Shown: positions 1 through 5,747, counted from the stretch's first letter. The stretch: DNA of 9,777 nucleotides from JACQNR01 sp049515175 (GCA_049515175.1 JBEKUI010000184.1:1-9777); one strand, 5' to 3'. Numbers and translations: made by a program. The notes: a model not told the origin generated them from the letters alone.

Positions 1-2
1 AT

Positions 3-191
3 TTCATCCTCCGCCCCTTGCGGCGAGCCGTGAAGCAGTGGGCGCAGCCGCTTGGCGCGCGGCAAGTACAGATCGTGAAATCGTCGCTGGGCGAGAATGC
101 CGGCGTCCTGGGGGCGGCGCGCTACGCGCTGCTGCATCTCGCGAGCGCCCCACAGGATACAGTCCGGCGCGGCCAGCAAAGGACGCGCTGA
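3..191 (+). CDS. ROK-family sugar kinase or repressor, C-terminal end only
   Basis: Only the last 62 codons are present; the gene begins left of the window. The frame opens at base 3 and stops with TGA at 189-191. The translation contains PLRRAVKQWAQPLG and then SSLGENAGVLGAARYAL. This matches the conserved end of ROK proteins (glucokinase, N-acetyl-sugar kinases and ROK repressors), where a Gly/Ala-rich helix closes the sugar-kinase fold. The catalytic Asp, ATP-binding loop and zinc-binding CxCGxxGC motif would all lie upstream, so kinase and repressor cannot be told apart. The next gene, a SIS-domain protein, starts 48 bases downstream on the same strand. This supports a shared sugar-phosphate or amino-sugar operon, by inference. 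The tail after the Gly/Ala helix is basic and probably unstructured. Confidence 0.75.
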   Translation, partial: FILRPLRRAVKQWAQPLGARQVQIVKSSLGENAGVLGAARYALLHLASAPQDTVRRGQQRTR

Positions 192-239
192 ACTTCTCTG
201 CTATTCTATTCACGACACTCTTCAGGAGGCTACGAACTC

Positions 240-992
240 ATGTCGGCTGAACGCTATTTCGTAGAAGCCCAGAAAGTCTATGACCGGATCCGCTCAACCC
301 AGTTGGAGAATATTCAGAAGGCTGCCGCCCTCGCCGCCGAGTCCATTGCGCGCGGCGGGCTGGTGCACCTGTTCGGCAGCGGGCACAGCGTCATCCCGGT
401 GCTCGACGTCTTCCCGCGCTACGGAAGCTTTGCGGGATTTCATCCGCTGATGGACGCGCGGCTGATGTGGACGCAAGTGCTGGGCTCGGGCGGCGTCCGT
501 GAACTGCTCAAACTGGAGCGCACCGAAGGCTACATCTCCGAATTCCTGTCGAACTTTCGCTTCGAACCCTTCGATACGATGGTGGTTTATTCCCACGGCG
601 GGATTAACGCGGCGGGCATTGACGTGGCGCTGCATGCCAAGGCCCAGGGCTTGAAGGTCGTCGCGGTGACCTCCCTGGACAACGCGCGCGCCGCCCGCGC
701 CACGCATTCGAGCGGCAAGAAACTGGCCGACGTGGGCGACGTCGTGATCGACAATTGCTGCCCGCCCCAGGACAGTCTCGTGGACGTGGCAGGCACGCCA
801 GTGGCCGCCAGTTCGACGCTGGCGGTGATTGCGATCTCGATGGCACTGGTGGCTGAAACCGCCACGCAACTTGCCGCCCGAGGTGTGAAGTTCCGCGCTT
901 TCGTGTCCCCCAATGTCGCGGGCGTCGGCCCCGACAACAACCGTCGCGTTTTCGACGATTACATTCAGAAAGTTGCGCCACGAATGCGCTGA
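240..992 (+). CDS. SIS-domain sugar-phosphate-binding protein (COG4821/UPF0309 type)
   Basis: This 250-residue cytoplasmic protein carries a sugar isomerase (SIS) fold. The glycine-rich phosphate loop is visible as HLFGSGHS at residues 43-50. A second SIS element, SHGGINAAGIDVALHAK, lies at 118-134, followed by the strand-turn VAVTSLDNAR at 141-150. The conserved DxCCPxxD-like stretch IDNCCPPQDSL is at 170-180. Length and motifs fit the 'sugar isomerase domain-containing' family, often found beside sugar kinases, ROK proteins and N-acetylglucosamine-6-phosphate genes. SIS proteins bind phosphosugars; some isomerise or deaminate them and others are MurR-like regulators. No helix-turn-helix is present, so an enzyme is more likely than a regulator. 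The start is set by AGGAGG at 224-229, ten bases before the ATG. Exact substrate unknown. Confidence 0.85.
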   Translation: MSAERYFVEAQKVYDRIRSTQLENIQKAAALAAESIARGGLVHLFGSGHSVIPVLDVFPRYGSFAGFHPLMDARLMWTQVLGSGGVRELLKLERTEGYISEFLSNFRFEPFDTMVVYSHGGINAAGIDVALHAKAQGLKVVAVTSLDNARAARATHSSGKKLADVGDVVIDNCCPPQDSLVDVAGTPVAASSTLAVIAISMALVAETATQLAARGVKFRAFVSPNVAGVGPDNNRRVFDDYIQKVAPRMR

Positions 993-997
993 GGCTC

Positions 998-1045
998 ATC
1001 CGTCCCGCCCGCCTCGCCCGTCTCGTTGGTCGCAGGCGGACGGAT
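998..1045 (+). terminator. possible stem-loop after the SIS gene
   Basis: An 11-base-pair arm (998-1009, with one bulged C) pairs with 1035-1045 across a 25-base loop, just after the SIS stop codon. No T-run follows, so it is at best an imperfect intrinsic terminator or an mRNA 3' stabiliser. The rest of 993-1166, between two convergent genes, holds a 10-base palindrome at 1123-1132 and nothing else I can support. Confidence 0.25.
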
Positions 1046-1166
1046 CGTCGTTCCTCCCAGCGGCCGGAATTCAAGATGAACGACCCATCACGGAATTACG
1101 GCTGGGCCTTCGCTGCTCCACTTGCGGCCGCAGGGAAATAGGCGGCGGCGAGGCTGACCGATGTAA

Positions 1167-1787
1167 TTAGGTTCCCTCCTGCGCCTTTGCCAGCTGCGGT
1201 TTTACATGGGTTTCATAACAGGCGGGACAGATACCGTGGCTGAACGTCGCTGACGAATGCTCGCTGATATAGGCCTCCACTTGCTGCCAGTAGTTGCCAT
1301 CGGTGCGAATCTTCTTGCAGTAGGAACAGATGGGCAGCAGGCCCTGAAGTGTTTTGACGCGTGCTAGGGCTTCCTCCAGTTCCGCCACGCGCTGGTGGAG
1401 GCTGGCCTGCAACTCCACCAATCGTGCCGCGGCGCGAGTTCTTGCCCGCAGTTCTTCGCGGTTGAACGGCTTGCTGATGTAGTCGTCGGCGCCCGCTTCC
1501 AGCCCCTCCACAACGTCCTCCGGCCCGGCGCGCGATGTCAGTAGAATGACATAGGTGGGCGGGGACTGCTCCTCCTCCCTTAACCTGCGACAGATATCCA
1601 CACCGCTTATTCCGGGCATTATCCAGTCCAGGATCACCAAGCGCGGAGCCTCGGGTTGCTGCAGAATTTCCCAAGCCTCTGTGCCATCCGCGGCGACCAC
1701 GACCTCATATCCCCATCGGCTTAGGAAAGCATTCAGGACAGAGCGGGAGACGGGATCGTCATCGGCAATGAGGACTTTGGTCGACAT
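1167..1787 (-). CDS. response regulator: REC domain, coiled coil, cysteine tail
   Basis: The 206-residue protein starts MSTKVLIADDD, the usual beginning of a CheY-like receiver. Expected receiver residues are present: acidic pair D10/D11, phospho-acceptor D54 in VILDWIMPG, T84 in ILLTS and K106 in ISKPFN. Residues 118-148 form a heptad-like helix (ELQASLHQRVAELEEAL). The end, from about 151, is LPICSYCKKI...GNYWQQVEAYI, then FSHGICPAC. It carries CxxC pairs at C154/C157 and C187/C190, so metal binding is plausible. This tail is widespread at the C-termini of two-component proteins and has no function I can name. There is no DNA-binding or enzymatic output domain. No histidine kinase is in view. 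The frame stays open upstream to 2027. I chose 1787 because the receiver begins there, but its own Shine-Dalgarno (GAGGAA) is far, about 15 bases away. Confidence 0.85.
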   Translation of the reverse strand: MSTKVLIADDDPVSRSVLNAFLSRWGYEVVVAADGTEAWEILQQPEAPRLVILDWIMPGISGVDICRRLREEEQSPPTYVILLTSRAGPEDVVEGLEAGADDYISKPFNREELRARTRAAARLVELQASLHQRVAELEEALARVKTLQGLLPICSYCKKIRTDGNYWQQVEAYISEHSSATFSHGICPACYETHVKPQLAKAQEGT

Positions 1788-1925
1788 GAGTTGGCGCAAC
1801 TTTCCTCGAGGCGGCGACTCCCTCACTGCGGGCTGATCAACTAAGCTTGCCCTGCACCACCCAAGCCGACTCGCATCGAGTATCTCCATATCTTCATCGG
1901 CAGGAGTGGGCTTCAAGACGAGCCC

Positions 1926-1941
1926 CAAATGCAACCTCCTT
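1926..1941 (-). promoter_or_regulatory. strong Shine-Dalgarno with in-frame TTG upstream of the response regulator
   Basis: On the minus strand AAGGAGG lies at 1941-1935, followed after six bases by a TTG codon at 1928-1926 in frame with the response regulator. If used, the protein gains 47 residues before the receiver. The extension looks low in structure (Pro, Arg and charged residues) and an ATG also lies in it at 1889. Ribosome binding is much better here than at 1787. Alternatively the site is coincidental. Confidence 0.35.
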
Positions 1942-2028
1942 CTTGGACTCTTCCCTGCCCCGGAATCCCGGAAGGGAGACGGGGGGGCACCCGACATAAC
2001 TTCTCCGACGGGGCAGTCAGGGACCAAG

Positions 2029-2044
2029 CAGAGATCGGTCTCTG
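2029..2044. repeat. perfect inverted repeat CAGAGA-TCGG-TCTCTG
   Basis: A 6-bp perfect stem with a four-base spacer sits between the two divergent genes. The right arm, extended as TCTCTGAC at 2039-2046, can also pair with GTCAGGGA at 2017-2024 with one G-U pair, giving two mutually exclusive hairpins. It could be an operator half-site pair or an RNA switch-like element; nothing in the sequence decides this. Confidence 0.35.
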
Positions 2045-2095
2045 ACCCTTCCTGCCCGTTGGTTCCCGACTACCGACATCCAAGCGATTGAGTTA

Positions 2096-2123
2096 TTGCA
2101 ATATCGGTTTCACTGTGTATTAA
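2096..2123 (+). promoter_or_regulatory. possible sigma-70-like promoter for the 43-residue gene
   Basis: TTGCAA at 2096-2101 and TATTAA at 2118-2123 are separated by 16 bases, each matching four of six consensus positions. They lie about 35 bases before the microprotein start in a locally AT-rich patch, which contrasts with the GC-rich surroundings. Only a consensus match. Confidence 0.35.
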
Positions 2124-2159
2124 TACGCCCAACAGATTGTTCGTGAGAGGGAGGTTGCG

Positions 2160-2291
2160 ATGCAATACGTGGTGGGCTGTCTACTGTTTATCACGGGGAT
2201 GGTGGCGTATTTCCCGGTTGTTTATATTCGCAAGACGAACAAGCTCATGAAGCTCCTAGAGCAGATCGAAGCCAATACCCGCAAGTCGTAA
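2160..2291 (+). CDS. 43-residue single-pass membrane microprotein
   Basis: The reading frame has ATG at 2160 and TAA at 2289-2291. GGAGG at 2150-2154 lies five bases before the ATG, an excellent ribosome-binding site, and a candidate promoter is just upstream. The protein starts MQYVVGCLLFITGMVAYF and continues hydrophobic to about residue 23 (one membrane helix). A charged, likely helical tail follows: RKTNKLMKLLEQIEANTRKS. The positive residues after the helix predict a cytoplasmic C-terminus. I recognise no family. It may share a transcript with the secreted protein starting 136 bases downstream, although a stem-loop lies between them. The good Shine-Dalgarno plus coherent membrane-helix/amphipathic-tail architecture is the case for it being real; conservation was not tested. 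Confidence 0.6.
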   Translation: MQYVVGCLLFITGMVAYFPVVYIRKTNKLMKLLEQIEANTRKS

Positions 2292-2308
2292 ACGTATCTG
2301 AACATTGC

Positions 2309-2340
2309 CCAACCCTCTTGATCCCAGACGGGAAGGGTGG
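2309..2340 (+). terminator. possible stem-loop after the microprotein gene
   Basis: CC(A)ACCCT pairs with AGGGTGG, and a nested TCCC-AGAC-GGGA hairpin sits inside. It lies 18 bases after the microprotein stop. No T-run follows, so it may attenuate or stabilise rather than terminate. Confidence 0.3.
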
Positions 2341-2427
2341 AGTGTTCCATCGCGATGCCAGTGACTGTCGGCGACACAGGTGGCGATTTGTGCGCCGATA
2401 ACGGCCATCCACGGTTCAGGAGCGAGC

Positions 2428-2961
2428 ATGGCTTCTAAATCGCCCCAAACCCATTCCAACTGGATTTTGGCAGTCGCTCTTCTAGGGATAGTCCTACTCA
2501 ATTTCAGTCCCGCTCCAGCCCAAGAGAGTCCGACCCTTGGCGGACAGTGGACGGCGACGGTCGGTGAGTCCCGTACCTTTCGGGGAAAATGGATCGGTCA
2601 GGCTTTGCCCGGCCAGCCCGAGGCGGCGCATGGTTCATGGACACTCACTAGCGAAACCGGGCAGACGTCCCTACGGGGCCCGTGGGAGGCGGGAAAATCA
2701 GCGCGGGGCTGGCAAGGAACCTGGCGGGCGACGGACCAGGCGGGAAGGCTCTTCTCCGGCACATGGAAAGGAGATATAGAGAAGGCCCTGCCGGGAACGT
2801 TGGAGACGATGCTCGGATTGACCTCCCAGAAAGAGCTGTCGGGAAGCTGGCGCTCTGGCGACCTCAGGGGGTTCTGGTGGTTGAAAGGCGCCGCTCAACC
2901 GGTCGGGCGCCCTGCAACGGAGAGGAAGCCCCCAGATCGAAACGTTACGCCGCCGCGGTGA
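2428..2961 (+). CDS. exported protein with eight G-x-W repeats
   Basis: The 177-residue product begins with a signal peptide: MASKSPQTHSNW, a hydrophobic core ILAVALLGIVLL, then SPAPAQES with likely cleavage near residue 32. The mature part is a series of short repeats around G-x-W: GGQW41, GKW55, GSW71, GPW86, GTW99, GTW113, GSW141 and GFW150, mostly 13-16 residues apart, with a longer gap of 28 before W141. This spacing suggests a repetitive beta-sheet (MORN-like or small beta-barrel), by inference. The tail from about 157 is Pro/Arg-rich. No enzyme motif is seen and I do not recognise the family. The frame is open further upstream to an ATG at 2380, but AGGAG at 2418-2422, five bases before ATG 2428, and the signal peptide fix the start. 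Confidence 0.75.
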   Translation: MASKSPQTHSNWILAVALLGIVLLNFSPAPAQESPTLGGQWTATVGESRTFRGKWIGQALPGQPEAAHGSWTLTSETGQTSLRGPWEAGKSARGWQGTWRATDQAGRLFSGTWKGDIEKALPGTLETMLGLTSQKELSGSWRSGDLRGFWWLKGAAQPVGRPATERKPPDRNVTPPR

Positions 2962-2989
2962 GAGAGCGCACTTCCCTCCAGAGCCTTCG

Positions 2990-3009
2990 CGGGCGGACTC
3001 CGCAGCCCG
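2990..3009 (+). terminator. possible terminator after the G-x-W repeat gene
   Basis: CGGGC (2990-2994) pairs with GCCCG (3005-3009), with further GGA/TCC-like pairing inside. It lies about 30 bases after the stop and is followed by AGGGCATTTAATC, a short and weak AT-rich stretch. Confidence 0.35.
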
Positions 3010-3092
3010 AGGGCATTTAATCATCCTGGACCGAGCCCGGGATCCTGCTTCGCACTCCCGCAAACATCGAGTGTTCGATCTGGGTGGTATAT

Positions 3093-3100
3093 GCTATCCT
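3093..3100 (+). promoter_or_regulatory. possible extended -10 element (TGCTATCCT type)
   Basis: TG-n-TATCCT occurs in a locally AT-rich patch (3088-3104), about 250 bases before the DUF6982-like gene. No good -35 hexamer is found at the usual distance. If used, transcription would start near 3107 and give a long leader. Confidence 0.3.
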
Positions 3101-3118
3101 TACGTGAAGGGTAAATAG

Positions 3119-3320
3119 CTCGAGGTGACTTGAGCGGTACAGGAATTTGAAAATGCAAGGAGTTTTGTGGTGTGCGCCCGTCGTGTGGCGGGGCCAAAGG
3201 GAGGGTCTTTCGAGAACTACCGTGACCGCCGAAGGAAAAGGGAGCAGTCCTCGCTGCCGCGACCGGAACCAGATGGCTCGATAACCACCGCCTCCCCGAG
3301 GGCAGATCGGGGTGAGAGGC
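3119..3320 (+). ncRNA. possible structured 5' leader
   Basis: Three hairpins can be drawn. The first is CTCGAG-GTGA-CTTGAG at 3119-3134, six pairs with one G-U and a GNRA-type loop. The second is GCAG...CTGC at 3244-3257. The third, at 3290-3320, is GCCTC+CCCGA against TCGGG+GAGGC, with a GTGA bulge and a seven-base loop. The third ends 13 bases before the Shine-Dalgarno of the next gene, close enough to affect translation. It matches no riboswitch consensus I know (checked by eye for c-di-GMP and SAM types). Confidence 0.3.
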
Positions 3321-3348
3321 TAGCCTTCCTGAAAGAGGATTCCGTAAC

Positions 3349-3834
3349 ATGAGCGGACAGACCCGAACTCAAACCCGTACGGCCCAACACACGGCAGAAC
3401 GGGAGAAGCTCCGCAAGGCCGTTTTCCGTTACACTGACGGCTCGATGCTGCACGGGTATCTCAGCTCCGACGACCTGGAGTTGATCGGCAAGGATGAATC
3501 TGCGTCTTTCCCCGTCAAGACCACGGACGGCCATGTGCACGAGGTACGGGCCACAGCCCTCAAAGCCATCTTTCTAGTGAAGACTTTTGAAGGTAGCCGC
3601 GACTACTCGGAGTTCAAGGTCTTCAGCAACCAGCCGAACGGGAAAGGGGTTTGGGTTCGAGTCCATTTTCTCGACGCCGAGATCATCGAAGGGATTGCTC
3701 CCAATTCCCTCGACACCTACGCCAAACCCGTCTTTTATCTCGTCCCTCCGGACCCGGGCTCAAACAATCAGGCAGTGCTGGTCTCCAAGTGCTCCCTACG
3801 CGAGATGCATATCTTGGGGCTGGCTGCGGACTAA
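3349..3834 (+). CDS. DUF6982-like soluble protein
   Basis: The 161-residue protein has no signal peptide or membrane helix. It looks like two small beta domains. Residues about 20-80 run KAVFRYTDGSMLHGYL to ATALKAIFLVKTFEG. Residues about 100-155 contain VWVRVHFLDAEIIEG, then FYLVPPDPGSNNQAVLV. The pattern 'F.DGE.IEG...FFL.PPDPGSNN' is one I associate with DUF6982 and related uncharacterised bacterial domains, some near PilZ or pilus genes; the name is from memory and was not searched. Function is unknown; a ligand-binding or adaptor role is speculation. The start is set by AGAGGA at 3334-3339, nine bases before the ATG. The next gene begins 21 bases after its stop, so the two are almost certainly co-transcribed. 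Confidence 0.7.
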   Translation: MSGQTRTQTRTAQHTAEREKLRKAVFRYTDGSMLHGYLSSDDLELIGKDESASFPVKTTDGHVHEVRATALKAIFLVKTFEGSRDYSEFKVFSNQPNGKGVWVRVHFLDAEIIEGIAPNSLDTYAKPVFYLVPPDPGSNNQAVLVSKCSLREMHILGLAAD

Positions 3835-3855
3835 TAATCCGATTGCATTGAAGTT

Positions 3856-5244
3856 ATGCCTCCGTTGAAAGACGTATCCGCAAGCAAGGAGTTGCTCCCA
3901 GGGAACAAGTGGGTGCCGGGAGCCGAGCCGCTGGCCCTTTGCATGAGTTGCAACTCCACCTATCCCACAGAGGCCACGGAATGCCCCAACTGCCAGGTGG
4001 GACTCTCCATCGTCCGCAAATGTCCCAGCTGCGGGCGAGTCCAGTCCGCCCAACATGTCACCTGTATTTATTGTGCCGACTCATTCATCCGGGAAGACGG
4101 CCTCAGGCCTGTAAAGACCACCCGACTGCGAGGACGGCCTTCAGTCTCGCTTCACCAAGTCCAGGTCGTGGCGGGCGTTGTTCTTGTCGTGGCGGTTGCC
4201 TTGGGGATTGTGTATTACCTGACGCGAGGGACGGAAAGCAAGCCAGCGCGTGTTATCGGACAGACCTATGTGCTGGCCGCCACTTCGATGCGCCGGCAGG
4301 CCGACGACGCCGCACCCCCCGTCAAGGACCTCCACCCCTCCGAGATCCTGGACATCACCGACTACACGACCGACTCCGTAGGGAATCGGTGGTTCCGCGT
4401 TGCCACATCCGGCATCAGCGGCTACGTCCGGGCGGAAATGGTCGCCCCGCCCAAGAGTCGTGATCCCGTCAAAGGGTACGAGATCCTTCGCCATAGCCTT
4501 CTGGGATTGGATAACCGCGAGGCGCTGTCTGCCGCAGCAGAAGCGGTGGATTTATATGGGAACCTGTTCCCCTCCAGCCCGCATACCGACGAGCTCCGCT
4601 GGCTCCTGGCAGAGCGCACGCGGGATATTGGCGAGCGCTCCGGCCGCCCCCGCGCCCTGTTGGCCAGCGCGCGGGAGCAGTATGAGAAGATTGCCCGGGG
4701 GAACAGCGAATTCGCGGAGCCAGCACGGGAGGCGCTTGCGCAGCTTCCGGAAGAGGGCCCTGCACTCCCAGCTTCGGCAAGGGGTTCGGGAGCCTCCGCG
4801 CCGCGCCTGAGTCTCCTCGGCGGCTCGCTGGACACGATGCACCCAACGGGAGCCGCCAACACCCGGGCGCCCGTCCGCCGCGTGACGGAAATCAGCAGCA
4901 CGCCGCTCTGGATCCTGTTGACACACGGCGCGGATCTCTCTTCGGGGCAAACTTTTCAGGGCGAGTTCGCACAAGATATCCGCGTCAACCGGGAGATTGC
5001 GATACCGCGGGGAAGTCCGGCAACTGTCCTCGTGGCTCCTCAGGGGGACGCTGGCAGCCTGACCAGCCTGCGCCTGACGGCCGCCACCGTGGAGGGTGAA
5101 AGCTACAAGATCTCGGCAGCCGCGGTCCGCCTGGAGGGGTCCGGCATCAGCGGCCGATTATTGAAGAAACTTCCACGGACACTTCCCGCCGGCACTCAGG
5201 TGGAATTCCAGTTGGAAGCTCCACTCGTCATCAGGCAAAAATAG
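3856..5244 (+). CDS. membrane protein: twin zinc ribbon, TM helix, SH3-like domain, C-terminal beta domain
   Basis: The 462-residue protein has four CxxC pairs (C29/C32, C43/C46, C56/C59, C70/C73), forming two zinc ribbons. A membrane helix spans about 102-122, preceded by KTTRLRGR, so the ribbons should be cytoplasmic. Outside, residues about 133-198 look like an SH3b domain (TYVLAATSMR..., GNRWFRVATSGISGYVRAEMV). Residues 205-300 are helical, TPR-like (AAAEAVDLYGNLFPSSP, ASAREQYEKIARG). The end, 350-458, is beta-rich (LSSGQTFQGEFAQDI, IPRGSPATVLV, LPAGTQVEFQLEAPL), resembling a C-terminal module common in acidobacterial proteins that often carries a glycine zipper, absent here. It may sense envelope state or anchor an envelope complex; this is inference. 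The Shine-Dalgarno is weak (GAAG near 3850), so translational coupling to the upstream gene is likely. Confidence 0.8.
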   Translation: MPPLKDVSASKELLPGNKWVPGAEPLALCMSCNSTYPTEATECPNCQVGLSIVRKCPSCGRVQSAQHVTCIYCADSFIREDGLRPVKTTRLRGRPSVSLHQVQVVAGVVLVVAVALGIVYYLTRGTESKPARVIGQTYVLAATSMRRQADDAAPPVKDLHPSEILDITDYTTDSVGNRWFRVATSGISGYVRAEMVAPPKSRDPVKGYEILRHSLLGLDNREALSAAAEAVDLYGNLFPSSPHTDELRWLLAERTRDIGERSGRPRALLASAREQYEKIARGNSEFAEPAREALAQLPEEGPALPASARGSGASAPRLSLLGGSLDTMHPTGAANTRAPVRRVTEISSTPLWILLTHGADLSSGQTFQGEFAQDIRVNREIAIPRGSPATVLVAPQGDAGSLTSLRLTAATVEGESYKISAAAVRLEGSGISGRLLKKLPRTLPAGTQVEFQLEAPLVIRQK

Positions 5245-5257
5245 GGATGAGGGAATC

Positions 5258-5305
5258 CAGGAAAGAAATCTGAAAGGCCCTGTCATCTCCCGCCGAGGCA
5301 GGGGC
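5258..5305 (-). terminator. intrinsic terminator of the Tad operon
   Basis: On the minus strand the RNA would form GCCCCTGCC (5305-5297) against GACAGGGC (5284-5277), about eight pairs with one bulge and a 12-base loop. TTTCAGATTTCTTT follows. The stem begins within the DUF192 stop codon. In the plus direction the same stem lies 32 bases after the zinc-ribbon gene but lacks a T-run, so it mainly serves the minus strand. Confidence 0.5.
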
Positions 5306-5733
5306 TAACCTCCGACCTTCGTTTCCTCGACCGGAATCTCCGCGGCGGGCACAACCTGCAGCGAGTCGAACCGGGAAATCATCAATTCGTCGCCAACTTC
5401 CGTCCGGCTCTTGAAGATGGTATGGGCGGGAAGTTCAAGGGCCGACTCCGCGCTGAGGTACAAACCCGTCATGGAGAACGGGTGAACGACCTCACGGACC
5501 CCGACCACCTTCAGGTCCTTGTCCAGGAAGACCACATCAATGTCAAAAAGCATTCCCAGGGTATGAATTCCGCGGGAAGGAAAAATCCACAGGCCACTAT
5601 CCGGTTCGAGAGACCGCTGTCCCAAGAGACCCACCAAACGACTAATGATGGAGTCGGCGACCTTGACCCGGTACGCTAGAAACGTCTGTTTCGTCTTGTT
5701 AAAGACGAATGCCTTGCCCTCTTCCATGGACAT
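5305..5733 (-). CDS. DUF192 (COG1430) family protein
   Basis: The 142-residue protein matches the DUF192 pattern throughout: SRLVGLLGQRSLEPDSGLWI at 31-50, RGIHTLGMLFDIDVVFLD at 54-71, a Pro-containing HPF turn at 84-86, ALELPAHTI at 98-106 and VGD at 113-115. DUF192 is a compact beta fold of unknown biochemical role. Some members have signal peptides; this one has none, so it should be cytoplasmic. It is the last gene of the Tad operon. I recall DUF192 genes at the ends of tad loci in other phyla, which suggests an accessory role in pilus assembly, by inference. The start ATG at 5733 has AAGGG nine bases upstream; a second in-frame ATG two codons later is possible. A tight hairpin (5748-5762) precedes the ribosome-binding site. 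Confidence 0.85.
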   Translation of the reverse strand: MSMEEGKAFVFNKTKQTFLAYRVKVADSIISRLVGLLGQRSLEPDSGLWIFPSRGIHTLGMLFDIDVVFLDKDLKVVGVREVVHPFSMTGLYLSAESALELPAHTIFKSRTEVGDELMISRFDSLQVVPAAEIPVEETKVGG

Positions 5734-5747
5734 AAAGCAGAACCCTT

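Larger units (their letters stand above)
1788..2159. other. intergenic region between divergent genes
   Basis: These 372 bases separate the minus-strand response regulator from the plus-strand microprotein, so they should hold both promoters. They contain the Shine-Dalgarno/TTG at 1926-1941, a perfect 6-bp inverted repeat at 2029-2044 with a rival pairing from 2017, and a plausible plus-strand promoter near 2096-2123. I see no other gene. The open frame upstream of 1787 has no recognisable domain. Confidence 0.5.
2962..3348. other. 387-base gap: terminator-like hairpin, promoter candidate, structured leader
   Basis: No gene is supported here. From left to right it holds a stem-loop after the secreted-protein gene (2990-3009), an extended -10-like element near 3093-3100, and then about 240 bases that could be the 5' leader of the DUF6982-like gene. 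The leader contains hairpins at 3119-3134, 3244-3257 and 3290-3320. Short frames across it have no convincing ribosome-binding site. Confidence 0.5.

Noticed and set aside
294..869. Minus-strand open frame opposite the SIS gene
   Set aside because: The SIS gene has a ribosome-binding site and family motifs; the opposite frame has neither.
2027..2027. ATG/GTG-type start at 2027 for the response regulator (286 residues)
   Set aside because: The first 80 residues would be low-complexity and without a domain, and there is no ribosome-binding site there. 1787 or, less likely, 1928 fits better.
3192..3222. TTTCGAGAAC stretch considered as a tRNA T-arm
   Set aside because: No acceptor stem, anticodon arm or CCA end fits around it.
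3187..3230. GGCGG...CCGCC pairing tried as a riboswitch-like core
   Set aside because: Only five pairs across a 34-base interior with little further pairing, and no match to a known aptamer by eye. Not listed as a separate element.
3167..3352. Short plus-strand open frame in the gap before the DUF6982-like gene
   Set aside because: There is no convincing domain, it is rich in Arg and Pro, and the next gene has a better start and Shine-Dalgarno. The region reads better as an untranslated leader.
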